Origin: a bacterium
GTDB taxonomy: Bacteria; BMS3Abin14
Assembly: GCA_029210545.1 (NCBI GenBank)
Contig: JARGFV010000135.1
Span: 1 to 5,796 of the forward strand
Length of the DNA: 5,796 bases
Direction of reading: 5' to 3'
In this document: piece after piece, positions 1 through 5,770 of the stretch
Position numbering within the stretch: the first letter of the stretch is position 1
Layout of the letters: each line of letters opens with the position of its first letter
Notes under the pieces: generated by a model
The model's input: the letters and a program-made list of their open reading frames with translations, nothing else
Database searches by the model: none
What the model was told of the DNA's origin: nothing
Program-made: the position numbers and the translations under genes

Positions 1-1
1 G

Positions 2-142
2 TGCCACAACCCGCACGGAACGGACCTGTTCGTGAACGGCAAGACGCCGGGCGCGCCGGACGGCGACGCGCAGATCCCGGCCAACAGGATGCTGAGGATG
101 CGGGACACCGACGGCGAGATGTGTAATGCCTGTCACCGCTAA
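2..142 (+). CDS. Multiheme c-type cytochrome, C-terminal end (partial, doubled-CXXCH type)
   Basis: Only the last 46 codons are present, ending at TAA 140-142; the 5' part lies outside the window. The visible peptide opens with CHNPHG, which looks like the end of a CXXCH haem-binding motif followed by the N-P-H-G context typical of doubled-CXXCH (paired CXXCH) cytochromes. It closes with a complete CNACH motif at visible residues 41-45, followed by one Arg and the stop. The two Cys-His pairs are about 40 residues apart. In this family the two Cys bind haem covalently and the His is an axial ligand, and the proteins carry electrons in the periplasm or at the outer surface. The reading frame is supported by the haem motif and by a stop immediately after it. 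The first CXXCH is inferred, because its first three residues are off the edge. Partner, haem number and exact subfamily cannot be judged. A 15-bp stem overlaps the stop codon. Confidence 0.85.
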   Translation, partial: CHNPHGTDLFVNGKTPGAPDGDAQIPANRMLRMRDTDGEMCNACHR

Positions 143-176
143 ATTCGGCCCGGGGAAAATGGCCGGAATTTAGCGG
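136..176 (+). terminator. Stem-loop overlapping the cytochrome stop codon, possible terminator
   Basis: The arm at 136-150 (ccgctaaattcggcc) pairs with 161-176 over 15 base pairs with one bulged base, around a 10-base loop. The left arm contains the last codons and the TAA of the cytochrome gene. The position fits a transcription terminator or a 3'-end-stabilising hairpin. No T-run follows (the next bases are tagggctaag), so it is not a canonical intrinsic terminator. As the palindrome is nearly symmetric, it would fold on either strand. Confidence 0.5.
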
Positions 177-217
177 TAGGGCTAAGAGTTAAAGTATAAG
201 GGACCGTTACCGGAGCT

Positions 218-228
218 TGTCATCGCGA
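218..228 (+). repeat. Short repeat fragment shared with the 3' flank
   Basis: The 11-base word tgtcatcgcga occurs here and again at 5632-5642, just past the stop of the large gene. A chance match of this length between two flanks of this size is unlikely. The word matches the start of the TGTCATTGCGAGC-type dispersed repeat seen in many bacteria (recalled, not searched). Here the copy is cut short and followed within 15 bases by the element at 242-314, so it looks like a truncated remnant. Confidence 0.45.
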
Positions 229-241
229 GCTGTAATATTTT

Positions 242-314
242 CGTCATTCCGGACGCAGCGCTAAAGCCGCTGCGAGCCGGAATCCATGGACCCCGGCTCA
301 GGGCCGGGGTGACG
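242..314. repeat. Two-hairpin palindromic element (REP/MITE-like)
   Basis: The element begins with CGTCA (242-246) and ends with TGACG (310-314), a 5-base terminal inverted repeat. Inside are two hairpins. In the first, 246-252 (attccgg) pairs with 277-283 and 254-260 (cgcagcg) pairs with 268-274. In the second, 290-297 (accccggc) pairs with 303-310 around a 5-base loop. The strings resemble the GTCATTCCGG...CCGGAATCCA repeats scattered through many bacterial genomes. That resemblance is from memory and needs a genome-wide search. It contains no coding capacity, so any mobility would depend on a transposase acting in trans. Confidence 0.6.
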
Positions 315-395
315 GCGGGAATGGCCGGTCAGGATTATGGGGCCGGGTTCGAAAATCCAGCCGGACCGTAGGACATTTGAATACGAAGGAAGTCT

Positions 396-423
396 GGAAT
401 TTGGAATTTGGAGTATGGAATTG
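396..423 (+). repeat. Four-unit heptanucleotide array (ggaattt) spanning the start codon
   Basis: Four consecutive 7-base units run ggaattt (396-402), ggaattt (403-409), ggagtat (410-416) and ggaattg (417-423). The first two are identical, the third differs at two positions and the fourth at one. The array contains the chosen ATG (415-417), a possible TTG start (421-423), and the purine-rich strings that would serve as ribosome binding sites. A change in unit number would shift frame or alter the spacing of the translation start. Confidence 0.6.
403..413 (+). promoter_or_regulatory. Candidate ribosome binding sites deciding the start
   Basis: GGA at 403-405 lies nine bases before ATG 415. 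GGAG at 410-413 is a better Shine-Dalgarno core but sits only one base before ATG 415, while being seven bases before TTG 421. Both starts keep the whole signal peptide, so the protein differs by only two residues. The ATG at 337 has only a weak AGGAT string directly abutting it. Confidence 0.35.
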
Positions 424-3400
424 AGACCCGCCCTACATAGGCTATCCGGAGCCGGCGCCTCAGTTGTCCTGATGCTGGCCGCCGTGTGCCTGTTCGCATT
501 CCCTTCGGCAGGTTTCAGCTGGACCTCCGTCGGGCCGTGGGGCGGTGTGATCCACGACCTGGATGCGTCGGCCGGGGGGGACACCCTGTTCGCCGGGACC
601 GCCAACGGCCTTTACATGAGAAACATCACCTCCGGCGCGGAGACCTGGACCTCCTTTGAAAGCACTTCTGGTTTCCGGGTCCTGCAGGTGCTCCCGGACC
701 CTGACGGGGACACGGTGTATGCCATTGCCAGGGGTACTGACGAACCGTTCGGTTTTGAGGAGACCGTCTGGTCCGGGTCACTTTACGAACTGGACCTTAC
801 CTCAGACACCTTCCAGAGAATCCTGGGTGGTGATAACTCCGCCACCGCCGGGACGGTGGAAACGCTGTCGGTGTCTTCCATGGCACTTTGCGGCGCCTCA
901 GGGGATCTCATCGCCACTACGGAAAACGATATTTTCTTCGATGGTTCCGAGCCCCAGGAAGTCGGGTACGTCTATCGGAGGCCCTACGGATCCAGCTCCT
1001 TCCTGGATCCCGTTTATCCGCGCATCACTTTTTATATGCCCATCTCCGCTGTCGCCGGACAGGCCGGCTCAGATACTATTTTCATAGTCAGGTCGAAGGG
1101 AAACTATCACGAGATCCTCCGGGACGGCAGCTGCGGCTCATCACCAGGATATCCGGGGGCGGCGTGGCCCTTTGAACTGGATGTCAACGGTTATAGAAAC
1201 CTTACGGGTGATAACGGCGCCCCGACCGCCGTTGAACTGATGCCAGGTGGTGAGGTGTTCCTGGGTACAGAAACCGGCAAGAAATTGTTCCGGCGGGATG
1301 TCGGCGGCACCTGGGCCGCTCTCGGGTCCGGGATGGCGCCTTATCCCGTTGCCGCCCTGGGCCGCGATTCACTCGGTCGGCCTGTGGCTGTTCTGAGAAA
1401 GTATAACTGGAACGTCGACAACGGCGTTAATATCAAACCCGGAGTGTGGTATCTCGACGTCGCCACATGGATCAACGCGGCCCCCTATGCAACCGTTTCA
1501 AGCAGAATACGGAAATGGATGGAGGTGAACGGCACCGAGTGGCTGGCCTATGACCAGGCCGGCATCTGGTCTATCAACAAATCCGGTTCCCTCGTTGAAT
1601 CCGATGCCGGCATCGCCGCCGTAAACCTCGACGGGATCGTTATCGATCCCCGACACCGGGGCAGGACCCTGGCGTTCGGGAGGAGCGGCGTCTATGAGAG
1701 TGTGAATGGGGCCTGGTCCCGGCTGCTCATGTCCGGCATCGGATCCCTGAAAAACACTGACGACGCAGCTGAGGACGTGAGGCAGAGCATACGTGACGTG
1801 GGTTATATTTCAGCAGCGGTATCGCCGGACAGTGAAGACACTATTTGGGTGGGGTCTGAGGCTATCGCGGGCCTTCTGAGGGGCACCCGTGTTGGGGCAG
1901 GCCCCGCCGGCTACCTGTTCGACCAGGTGTACTGGGGCACCTCGAGCAGGACTAACATCACTGATATTTTGGTCGACCCCTTCAATCCGGACATTGTGTG
2001 GTTCACGAACCTGCACGGTGATGAAGGCATCCTCAGAAGCACTGATGGAGGAACCGGTTTCCTTTCCATGACGGCCCATCTTTTCCCGGATACGGATTAC
2101 AGCGCCAACTGCCTGGTCTCTGACCTGGACGAGCCCCAGTTCCGCACGATCCTGGCCGGCATGAAAACCGGCAGCAGCCAGGCTCCCGGGATCCTCGTGA
2201 AGGGGGGAAGCCAGCCGTTCCAGAGGACATCCCTGTTCATGAACCAGGAGGTCGGCGGGATAGCCTTTAACCCCATGGATGTCAACAAGGCCCTGACAGG
2301 ACCGGAAAACATCCTCACCAATATGGCCATTGCCAATAACGGCTCATGGGAGATCGACCCTTCGGTTGGTGATCCTTCGGCCACTTTGCCCACATGCGCC
2401 GTTTTCCGATCCCTCGAAATACCTGGCGGGCTGGATGGAGACAACAGGCCCGACGCCTTCGCTGTTTTGAATAGGAACGGGGCGGTCTTCGCCAGGCTCT
2501 TCCATTCGGAGGCCCAGACAGACGGGGGAACCCCGGGGGAGGTCTGGGAACAGGTATCCGGCGCGTTCGACATCTATACGCCCACTTCGGTGACGGTGGA
2601 CCCAAAGGATGGCGATCTCCTGTGGGTGACCACGCAAAACGGTTCGGTTTTTACCCACCACAGCGGGCGTTTTACCGACTACCTCGGGCCGGATTGGCCG
2701 CTCAACCTTGCCGGGGAACTGGTCGTACTTGGTGCAAACGCCTCCACACTGGACCTGTTCTGGCGGGCACCCGGCGACGACAGCGAAATGCCCGGCTGGG
2801 CAGACAGGTACGAGCTGTATTACCGTGCAGACGGGCTTGCCATTTCCAGCACCACCGATTTCAACGGGGCCTATATGGTCGACCTGCCGAGTCCGCACAT
2901 TTCGAGGAGGGAGGAGAATTATTCCCTGGACATCAGCAGCCATGCCGGGTCCGAATACTTCTCCCTTGCTCTCGTGGCCTACGACGAGAAAAATAACACC
3001 TCAGGGCTGCTTACAGGAGAAGTGGACCTGGCCCAGGCCCTTAGCAACACGCCGCCCACCGCTTTGGATGATTCGACCAGCCTTGAGGAGGACACCAGGA
3101 ATTTCACGGTTCCTCTTTTGTCCAACGACAGCGACGCTGATGGAGACACCATCTCTGTGATCTCCGTCGGAGGTTCCGAACATGGTGTTTCCTATATAGA
3201 CGACCAGGGGACGGTCCGCTATACGCCCCACAACAACTACTTCGGGCCCGACACCTTCGGGTACACCATCGTGGACGGTAAGGGCGGCAGCGACTCCGCC
3301 ACTGCCTACCTCACTATCACATCGGTCAACGATCCCCCGGTGGCGAGGGATGACCATGTCACCTTCTTTGAGGGCGCCATAATTCCCATTTTCTACATGG

Positions 3401-5625
3401 ACAACGACTCGGACGTGGAGGGGACGGTTACTTGCGTCAGCCACTCCGATCCCATGTACGGAACGGTGACGGAGGATCATTTCAGTTCCTATTCACCTTC
3501 GGTCTTCAATTACACACCGGACGAAGGCGCCAACTGGTACGGCACCGACACGTTCACCTACACGATCAAGGACGTCGACGGCGCCCAGGATACGGCCACT
3601 GTTTACATCACTGTGGTGTCCCGCAATGACGCTCCCGTATCCCTGCAGGACTACGTCCTTGTAGCCGAGGGGGGGATGGCCACGGCACTCACAAGCGGGG
3701 CCTCAAGCGTCCTCGACAACGATAACGATCCCGTGGAGGGCAACACACTGACGGCCCTGGTCGTCACCGGGCCTGTCTACGGGGCCCTCATCCTGAACTC
3801 CGACGGGACTTTCCAGTACGCCCACAACGGGTCGGAAGCGGTCTCGGATTCCTTCACCTACAAGGCGAGGGACGAGGATGGGTTCGGTGAAGTGGCCTAC
3901 TCGAGCCCTGCCAGTGTGACGATCACCATCGAACCTTTAAACGACGCGCCCGTTGCCGGGGACGATTCCGTTTTTGTCCTGGCTAGCACGACGAACAAGC
4001 TCATCACCCTTCTGGACAATGACAGCGATTCAGACGGCACCCTTTCCATCCTGTACGCCGGTCCATCCCTGCACGGGTCGGTGATCCTCAGTACAGACGG
4101 GTATGTCCGCTATACGAGTCCCCTTTCCAGCACAGGATATACCAGCGACAGCTTTACCTACACGGTAAGCGATGGAGAACTGTCCGACACGGCAACCGTG
4201 ACCGTGAATATCATCGATTCCGCATCGGCGGTGGCCATCGACGACGCGTACTCCATCGATGAGGACCAGCAGTCCGTCTTCGATGTGACCAGGAACGACG
4301 CCCGCCTTGCTGAGGGGGACCACCTCGAAGTGATCTCGGTCACCCCGGGGAATCACGGGACCGCCGTTGCCGACACCACCGCCGACACCGTGACCTACAC
4401 CCCGGACCCGGCCTACACTGGGGAGGACACCTTCACCTACCAGATGACGGACGGCTACACCGGCAGCGACTGGGGCACCGTCACCGTGAACGTGAGCAGG
4501 GTCAACGACCCGCCAGTGGCAGGCGATCACGATACCACGGTCTTCACGGGCAGCCCCCTGACCTTCCCGATACCGGTCACCGACGAGGATTCGGAGGACC
4601 TCCTCGTATCCCTTCTTTCGAGCGTCCTGTGGTACTCCGCAGCGGCCCAGGAGAAGGGAAACACCTGGCAGCTTTCCTACGAGAGCGCCTTCGGTGTCAT
4701 GGGAACGGACGTCATCGAGTACAGGGCGACGGACGACAAGGGGGAATCGGATACGGGGACGCTCAGGATCTGGTCCTACAACACGGGCAAGGGGCCCGTG
4801 GAAGTCACCCCGGCTGCTTTGCTCACTTCGGGTGAGCCAGACCTGGCCCTGGACGGCTCGGTCAAGCTCTCGGACGCCACGGTTGCTTTCAGCTACGTTT
4901 CGACGATCGGTAACACCAGGTGCAACACGGGCACCCTCGATCACCCGGCCCCTCCGGGTTACCAAGCGGGCGGGGTCGCTTGGTATTATGATCTCTCAAC
5001 GAGCGCGGTCTACACGGGACCGCTCAGCGTGATCATCGACCTTAAGAGAGTGCAGAGCAGCTTTGTCAACCCGGAACAGATCAAGATCTTCAAATATTCC
5101 ACGGTCAGCGGCCAGTGGGAGCCGCTGGGGTATACGGAAGTCCACATGATGGACCTGGAGGCCGTCGGTTTAACGGACAGCCTCGGGAAGTTCGCTCTTT
5201 TCGAACCTGAAACGGCTTCTTCCGGGGGCGGAGACGGCGGGGGAGGCGGCTGTTTTATCGCCACTGCGGCCTACGGGAGCGCCATGGAGCCGGAAGTGGA
5301 CCTCCTGCGCGGGTACAGGAACAGTTACCTGGTCCACCGGTGGTGGGGGAGGGTGTTGCTGAAAGCCTACTACACCCTGAGCCCGGCACCGGCGGCCTTT
5401 ATCGCCGAAAGGCCGCTACTCAGGCAGGGTGCGCGCCTGGTACTGTCGCCCATTATCGCGACTGTGAAAACAGACGAGCCAGGCTGCGCTCCGGCGGTGA
5501 TCGGGTTCCTTCTTGTGGGAATCCCCTTAGCGGGAGCCGGCCTGACTGTTTTAGGCATGGCGGGGATCTTGAGAAGACGATGGGAGGCGGCGTTCAAGGT
5601 TCAACGATCAAAGGCCAACGGGTAA
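415..5625 (+). CDS. Giant exported surface protein: propeller, cadherin-like repeats and CFI-box C-terminal anchor
   Basis: The product has 1736 residues from ATG 415. That start puts a signal peptide at the N-terminus: R4/H8/R9, a hydrophobic core at about 13-30, and cleavage probable near 33/34 (PSAG|FSW). The frame is open to ATG 337, but this would bury the signal. Residues 40-760 look like a beta-propeller of the BNR/sortilin type. They start with GPWGG and LFAGTANGLY and contain degenerate Asp-box loops at 293-300 (RRDVGGTW), 427-434 and 541-549 (RSTDGGTGF). Residues 763-873 resemble fibronectin III (FWRAPGDDSE, YELYYRADG). Six cadherin-like repeats fill 878-1462, a choice-of-anchor U-type domain 1463-1598, a Gly-rich linker 1603-1612, and a CFI-box sorting domain starts at C1613. 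A Cys, membrane helix and RRR close it at 1691-1722. The protein is probably exported by Sec and anchored at the envelope, with the propeller projecting outwards to bind an unknown ligand. No catalytic motif is seen. The last ten residues come from a heptanucleotide array. Confidence 0.9.
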   Translation: MELRPALHRLSGAGASVVLMLAAVCLFAFPSAGFSWTSVGPWGGVIHDLDASAGGDTLFAGTANGLYMRNITSGAETWTSFESTSGFRVLQVLPDPDGDTVYAIARGTDEPFGFEETVWSGSLYELDLTSDTFQRILGGDNSATAGTVETLSVSSMALCGASGDLIATTENDIFFDGSEPQEVGYVYRRPYGSSSFLDPVYPRITFYMPISAVAGQAGSDTIFIVRSKGNYHEILRDGSCGSSPGYPGAAWPFELDVNGYRNLTGDNGAPTAVELMPGGEVFLGTETGKKLFRRDVGGTWAALGSGMAPYPVAALGRDSLGRPVAVLRKYNWNVDNGVNIKPGVWYLDVATWINAAPYATVSSRIRKWMEVNGTEWLAYDQAGIWSINKSGSLVESDAGIAAVNLDGIVIDPRHRGRTLAFGRSGVYESVNGAWSRLLMSGIGSLKNTDDAAEDVRQSIRDVGYISAAVSPDSEDTIWVGSEAIAGLLRGTRVGAGPAGYLFDQVYWGTSSRTNITDILVDPFNPDIVWFTNLHGDEGILRSTDGGTGFLSMTAHLFPDTDYSANCLVSDLDEPQFRTILAGMKTGSSQAPGILVKGGSQPFQRTSLFMNQEVGGIAFNPMDVNKALTGPENILTNMAIANNGSWEIDPSVGDPSATLPTCAVFRSLEIPGGLDGDNRPDAFAVLNRNGAVFARLFHSEAQTDGGTPGEVWEQVSGAFDIYTPTSVTVDPKDGDLLWVTTQNGSVFTHHSGRFTDYLGPDWPLNLAGELVVLGANASTLDLFWRAPGDDSEMPGWADRYELYYRADGLAISSTTDFNGAYMVDLPSPHISRREENYSLDISSHAGSEYFSLALVAYDEKNNTSGLLTGEVDLAQALSNTPPTALDDSTSLEEDTRNFTVPLLSNDSDADGDTISVISVGGSEHGVSYIDDQGTVRYTPHNNYFGPDTFGYTIVDGKGGSDSATAYLTITSVNDPPVARDDHVTFFEGAIIPIFYMDNDSDVEGTVTCVSHSDPMYGTVTEDHFSSYSPSVFNYTPDEGANWYGTDTFTYTIKDVDGAQDTATVYITVVSRNDAPVSLQDYVLVAEGGMATALTSGASSVLDNDNDPVEGNTLTALVVTGPVYGALILNSDGTFQYAHNGSEAVSDSFTYKARDEDGFGEVAYSSPASVTITIEPLNDAPVAGDDSVFVLASTTNKLITLLDNDSDSDGTLSILYAGPSLHGSVILSTDGYVRYTSPLSSTGYTSDSFTYTVSDGELSDTATVTVNIIDSASAVAIDDAYSIDEDQQSVFDVTRNDARLAEGDHLEVISVTPGNHGTAVADTTADTVTYTPDPAYTGEDTFTYQMTDGYTGSDWGTVTVNVSRVNDPPVAGDHDTTVFTGSPLTFPIPVTDEDSEDLLVSLLSSVLWYSAAAQEKGNTWQLSYESAFGVMGTDVIEYRATDDKGESDTGTLRIWSYNTGKGPVEVTPAALLTSGEPDLALDGSVKLSDATVAFSYVSTIGNTRCNTGTLDHPAPPGYQAGGVAWYYDLSTSAVYTGPLSVIIDLKRVQSSFVNPEQIKIFKYSTVSGQWEPLGYTEVHMMDLEAVGLTDSLGKFALFEPETASSGGGDGGGGGCFIATAAYGSAMEPEVDLLRGYRNSYLVHRWWGRVLLKAYYTLSPAPAAFIAERPLLRQGARLVLSPIIATVKTDEPGCAPAVIGFLLVGIPLAGAGLTVLGMAGILRRRWEAAFKVQRSKANG
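532..2694 (+). other. Beta-propeller-like head region (BNR/Asp-box type)
   Basis: This covers residues 40-760 of the large protein. Blade-like units combine a strand of the form 'D...DP..PD.VWF' or 'TLFAGT..GLY' with a following loop of the form S/R-x-D-x-G-G-x-W/F. Examples are residues 517-549 (DILVDPFNPDIVWF, then RSTDGGTGF) and 725-745 (SVTVDPKDGDLLWVTT). The Asp-box consensus is S-x-D-x-G-x-x-W; here most copies have lost one or more positions, so the blade count cannot be fixed by eye. Sialidase catalytic residues were not identified, so binding is more likely than hydrolysis. Confidence 0.6.
2701..3033 (+). other. Fibronectin type III-like domain
   Basis: Residues 763-873 contain the pattern L-x-L-F-W-R-A-P-G-D-D followed by W-A-D-R-Y-E-L-Y-Y-R. 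This is common in bacterial Fn3-like domains of secreted proteins. A later strand reads YFSLALVAYDEKNNTS. It sits between the propeller and the cadherin-like stalk and is probably a rigid spacer. Confidence 0.6.
3046..4800 (+). repeat. Six tandem cadherin-like (tandem-95/VCBS-type) repeats
   Basis: Repeats start at residues 878, 972, 1071, 1176, 1273 and 1364, about 91-105 residues apart. Most open with N-D/T-x-P-V-A-x-D-D. They carry an acidic loop (SNDSDADGDT, DNDSDVEGT, DNDNDPVEGN, DNDSDSDGT) and close with D-T/S-F-T-Y-x-x-x-D-G before the strand TATVYITV or similar. The acidic loops resemble calcium sites that stiffen cadherin-like stalks. Repeat 5 has a weakened loop (RNDARLAEGD). Repeat 6 keeps NDPPVAGD but has DEDSEDLL and DVIEYRATDD. 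At the DNA level the copies have diverged, so this is an old duplication. Confidence 0.85.
4801..5208 (+). other. Choice-of-anchor U-type domain
   Basis: Residues 1463-1598 contain YYDLSTSAVYTGPLSVIIDL, then an aromatic strand IKIFKYSTVSGQWEPL, and end in KFALFEP. This matches the layout I remember for the choice-of-anchor U family: F/Y-D-I-S-T-T-A...G-P-V-x-V, then L-x-L-F-H...G-x-W, then S-P-F-A-I-F. That family occurs just before several kinds of C-terminal anchoring signal. Its place directly before the Gly linker and CFI-box here agrees. It probably positions the anchor and has no known catalytic role. Confidence 0.65.
5251..5595 (+). other. CFI-box C-terminal sorting domain with Cys-TM-Arg tail
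   Basis: A Gly-rich linker (1603-1612) leads into CFIATAAYGS at 1613-1622. The family pattern V-x-x-L-R-x-Y-R-N-x-x-L follows, then YYTLSPAPAAFIAE and RLVLSPIIA. Residues 1691-1722 then form a second element: GCAPA, a hydrophobic stretch of about 27 residues, and RRRW. Established C-terminal sorting signals share the plan of short motif, membrane helix and basic cluster. Some have an invariant Cys used in processing. Which Cys, C1613 or C1691, would be used here is not known. Confidence 0.7.
5592..5612 (+). repeat. Three-unit heptanucleotide array in the 3' end of the gene
   Basis: Three 7-base units follow each other: gttcaag (5592-5598), gttcaac (5599-5605) and gatcaaa (5606-5612). They encode most of the last ten residues (FKVQRSKANG), which follow the Arg cluster and resemble no domain. 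The array suggests that the natural end of the protein was just after the RRRWEAA segment. The frame then now runs on into repeat DNA. Confidence 0.5.
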
Positions 5626-5631
5626 TGGCGC

Positions 5632-5667
5632 TGTCATCGCGAACAACCGATCGGGTGAAGCGATCCC
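5632..5667. repeat. Dispersed-repeat fragment after the large gene
   Basis: The segment starts with tgtcatcgcga, the word also found at 218-228, and ends with gaagcgatccc. Its ends contain the inverted words atcgc and gcgat. The layout resembles the TGTCATTGCGAGC...GAAGCAATCCC repeats found between genes in many bacteria. This is recalled resemblance; copy number in the genome is unknown. Confidence 0.45.
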
Positions 5668-5735
5668 AGGGTAAAGCCTTAACACGGAAACACGAAGATG
5701 CGGGAAAAAGAGTCAAAAACAAAATTGACAGGGTC

Positions 5736-5763
5736 GCAAAAAGTCCAATCCGGGACTTTTCGC
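5736..5763. repeat. Hairpin, 11-base arms with one mismatch
   Basis: gcaaaaagtcc (5736-5746) pairs with ggacttttcgc (5753-5763), with one A-C mismatch and the six-base loop aatccg. It lies about 110 bases after the large gene. No T-run follows directly, so a terminator role is uncertain. The string resembles an intergenic repeat I associate with deltaproteobacterial genomes. Confidence 0.55.
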
Positions 5764-5770
5764 TCCACGG

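Larger units (their letters stand above)
143..414. other. Repeat-rich intergenic region between cytochrome and surface-protein genes
   Basis: This stretch carries no convincing gene. It holds the right arm of the hairpin over the cytochrome stop, a short repeat fragment shared with the 3' flank (218-228), a two-hairpin palindromic element (242-314), and the start of a heptanucleotide array (from 396). The best -10-like string is TATAAG at 195-200, but no -35-like hexamer sits 16-18 bases upstream. TTGTCA at 217-222 has no partner at proper spacing. No sigma-54 -24/-12 pair was recognised. The promoter of the large gene therefore cannot be assigned. The reading frame stays open back to an ATG at 337, but that extension would put about 26 non-hydrophobic residues before the signal peptide. 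Confidence 0.6.

Noticed and set aside
341-364. tRNA T-arm-like string gggttcgaaaatcc
   Set aside because: The flanks do not form the 5-bp T stem, and no acceptor, D or anticodon arm can be found around it.
337-414. Upstream ATG at 337 as the start of the large gene
   Set aside because: It would add 26 polar residues before the signal peptide and overlaps repeat-like intergenic DNA. Its only Shine-Dalgarno-like string abuts the ATG.
478-489. Possible lipobox at LAAVC (C25) in the signal peptide
   Set aside because: The residue before the Cys is Val, where Gly, Ala or Ser is required, and the hydrophobic core continues past the Cys.
2344-2943. 199-codon open frame on the - strand
   Set aside because: It is antisense to the well-supported propeller and Fn3 region, with no domain signature and no gene-like context.
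3046-4800. CRISPR-like or DNA-level tandem array
   Set aside because: The repetition is at the protein level with a period of about 95 residues. The DNA copies are diverged and there is no repeat-spacer pattern.
4030-4965. 311-codon open frame on the - strand
   Set aside because: It lies wholly antisense to the cadherin-like repeats. Its product is rich in Gly, Val and Arg with no recognisable domain, as expected from the complement of a high-G+C gene.
5725-5756. TTGACA at 5725-5730 as a -35 box
   Set aside because: No -10-like hexamer occurs 16-18 bases downstream; that position falls in the loop and right arm of the hairpin at 5736-5763.
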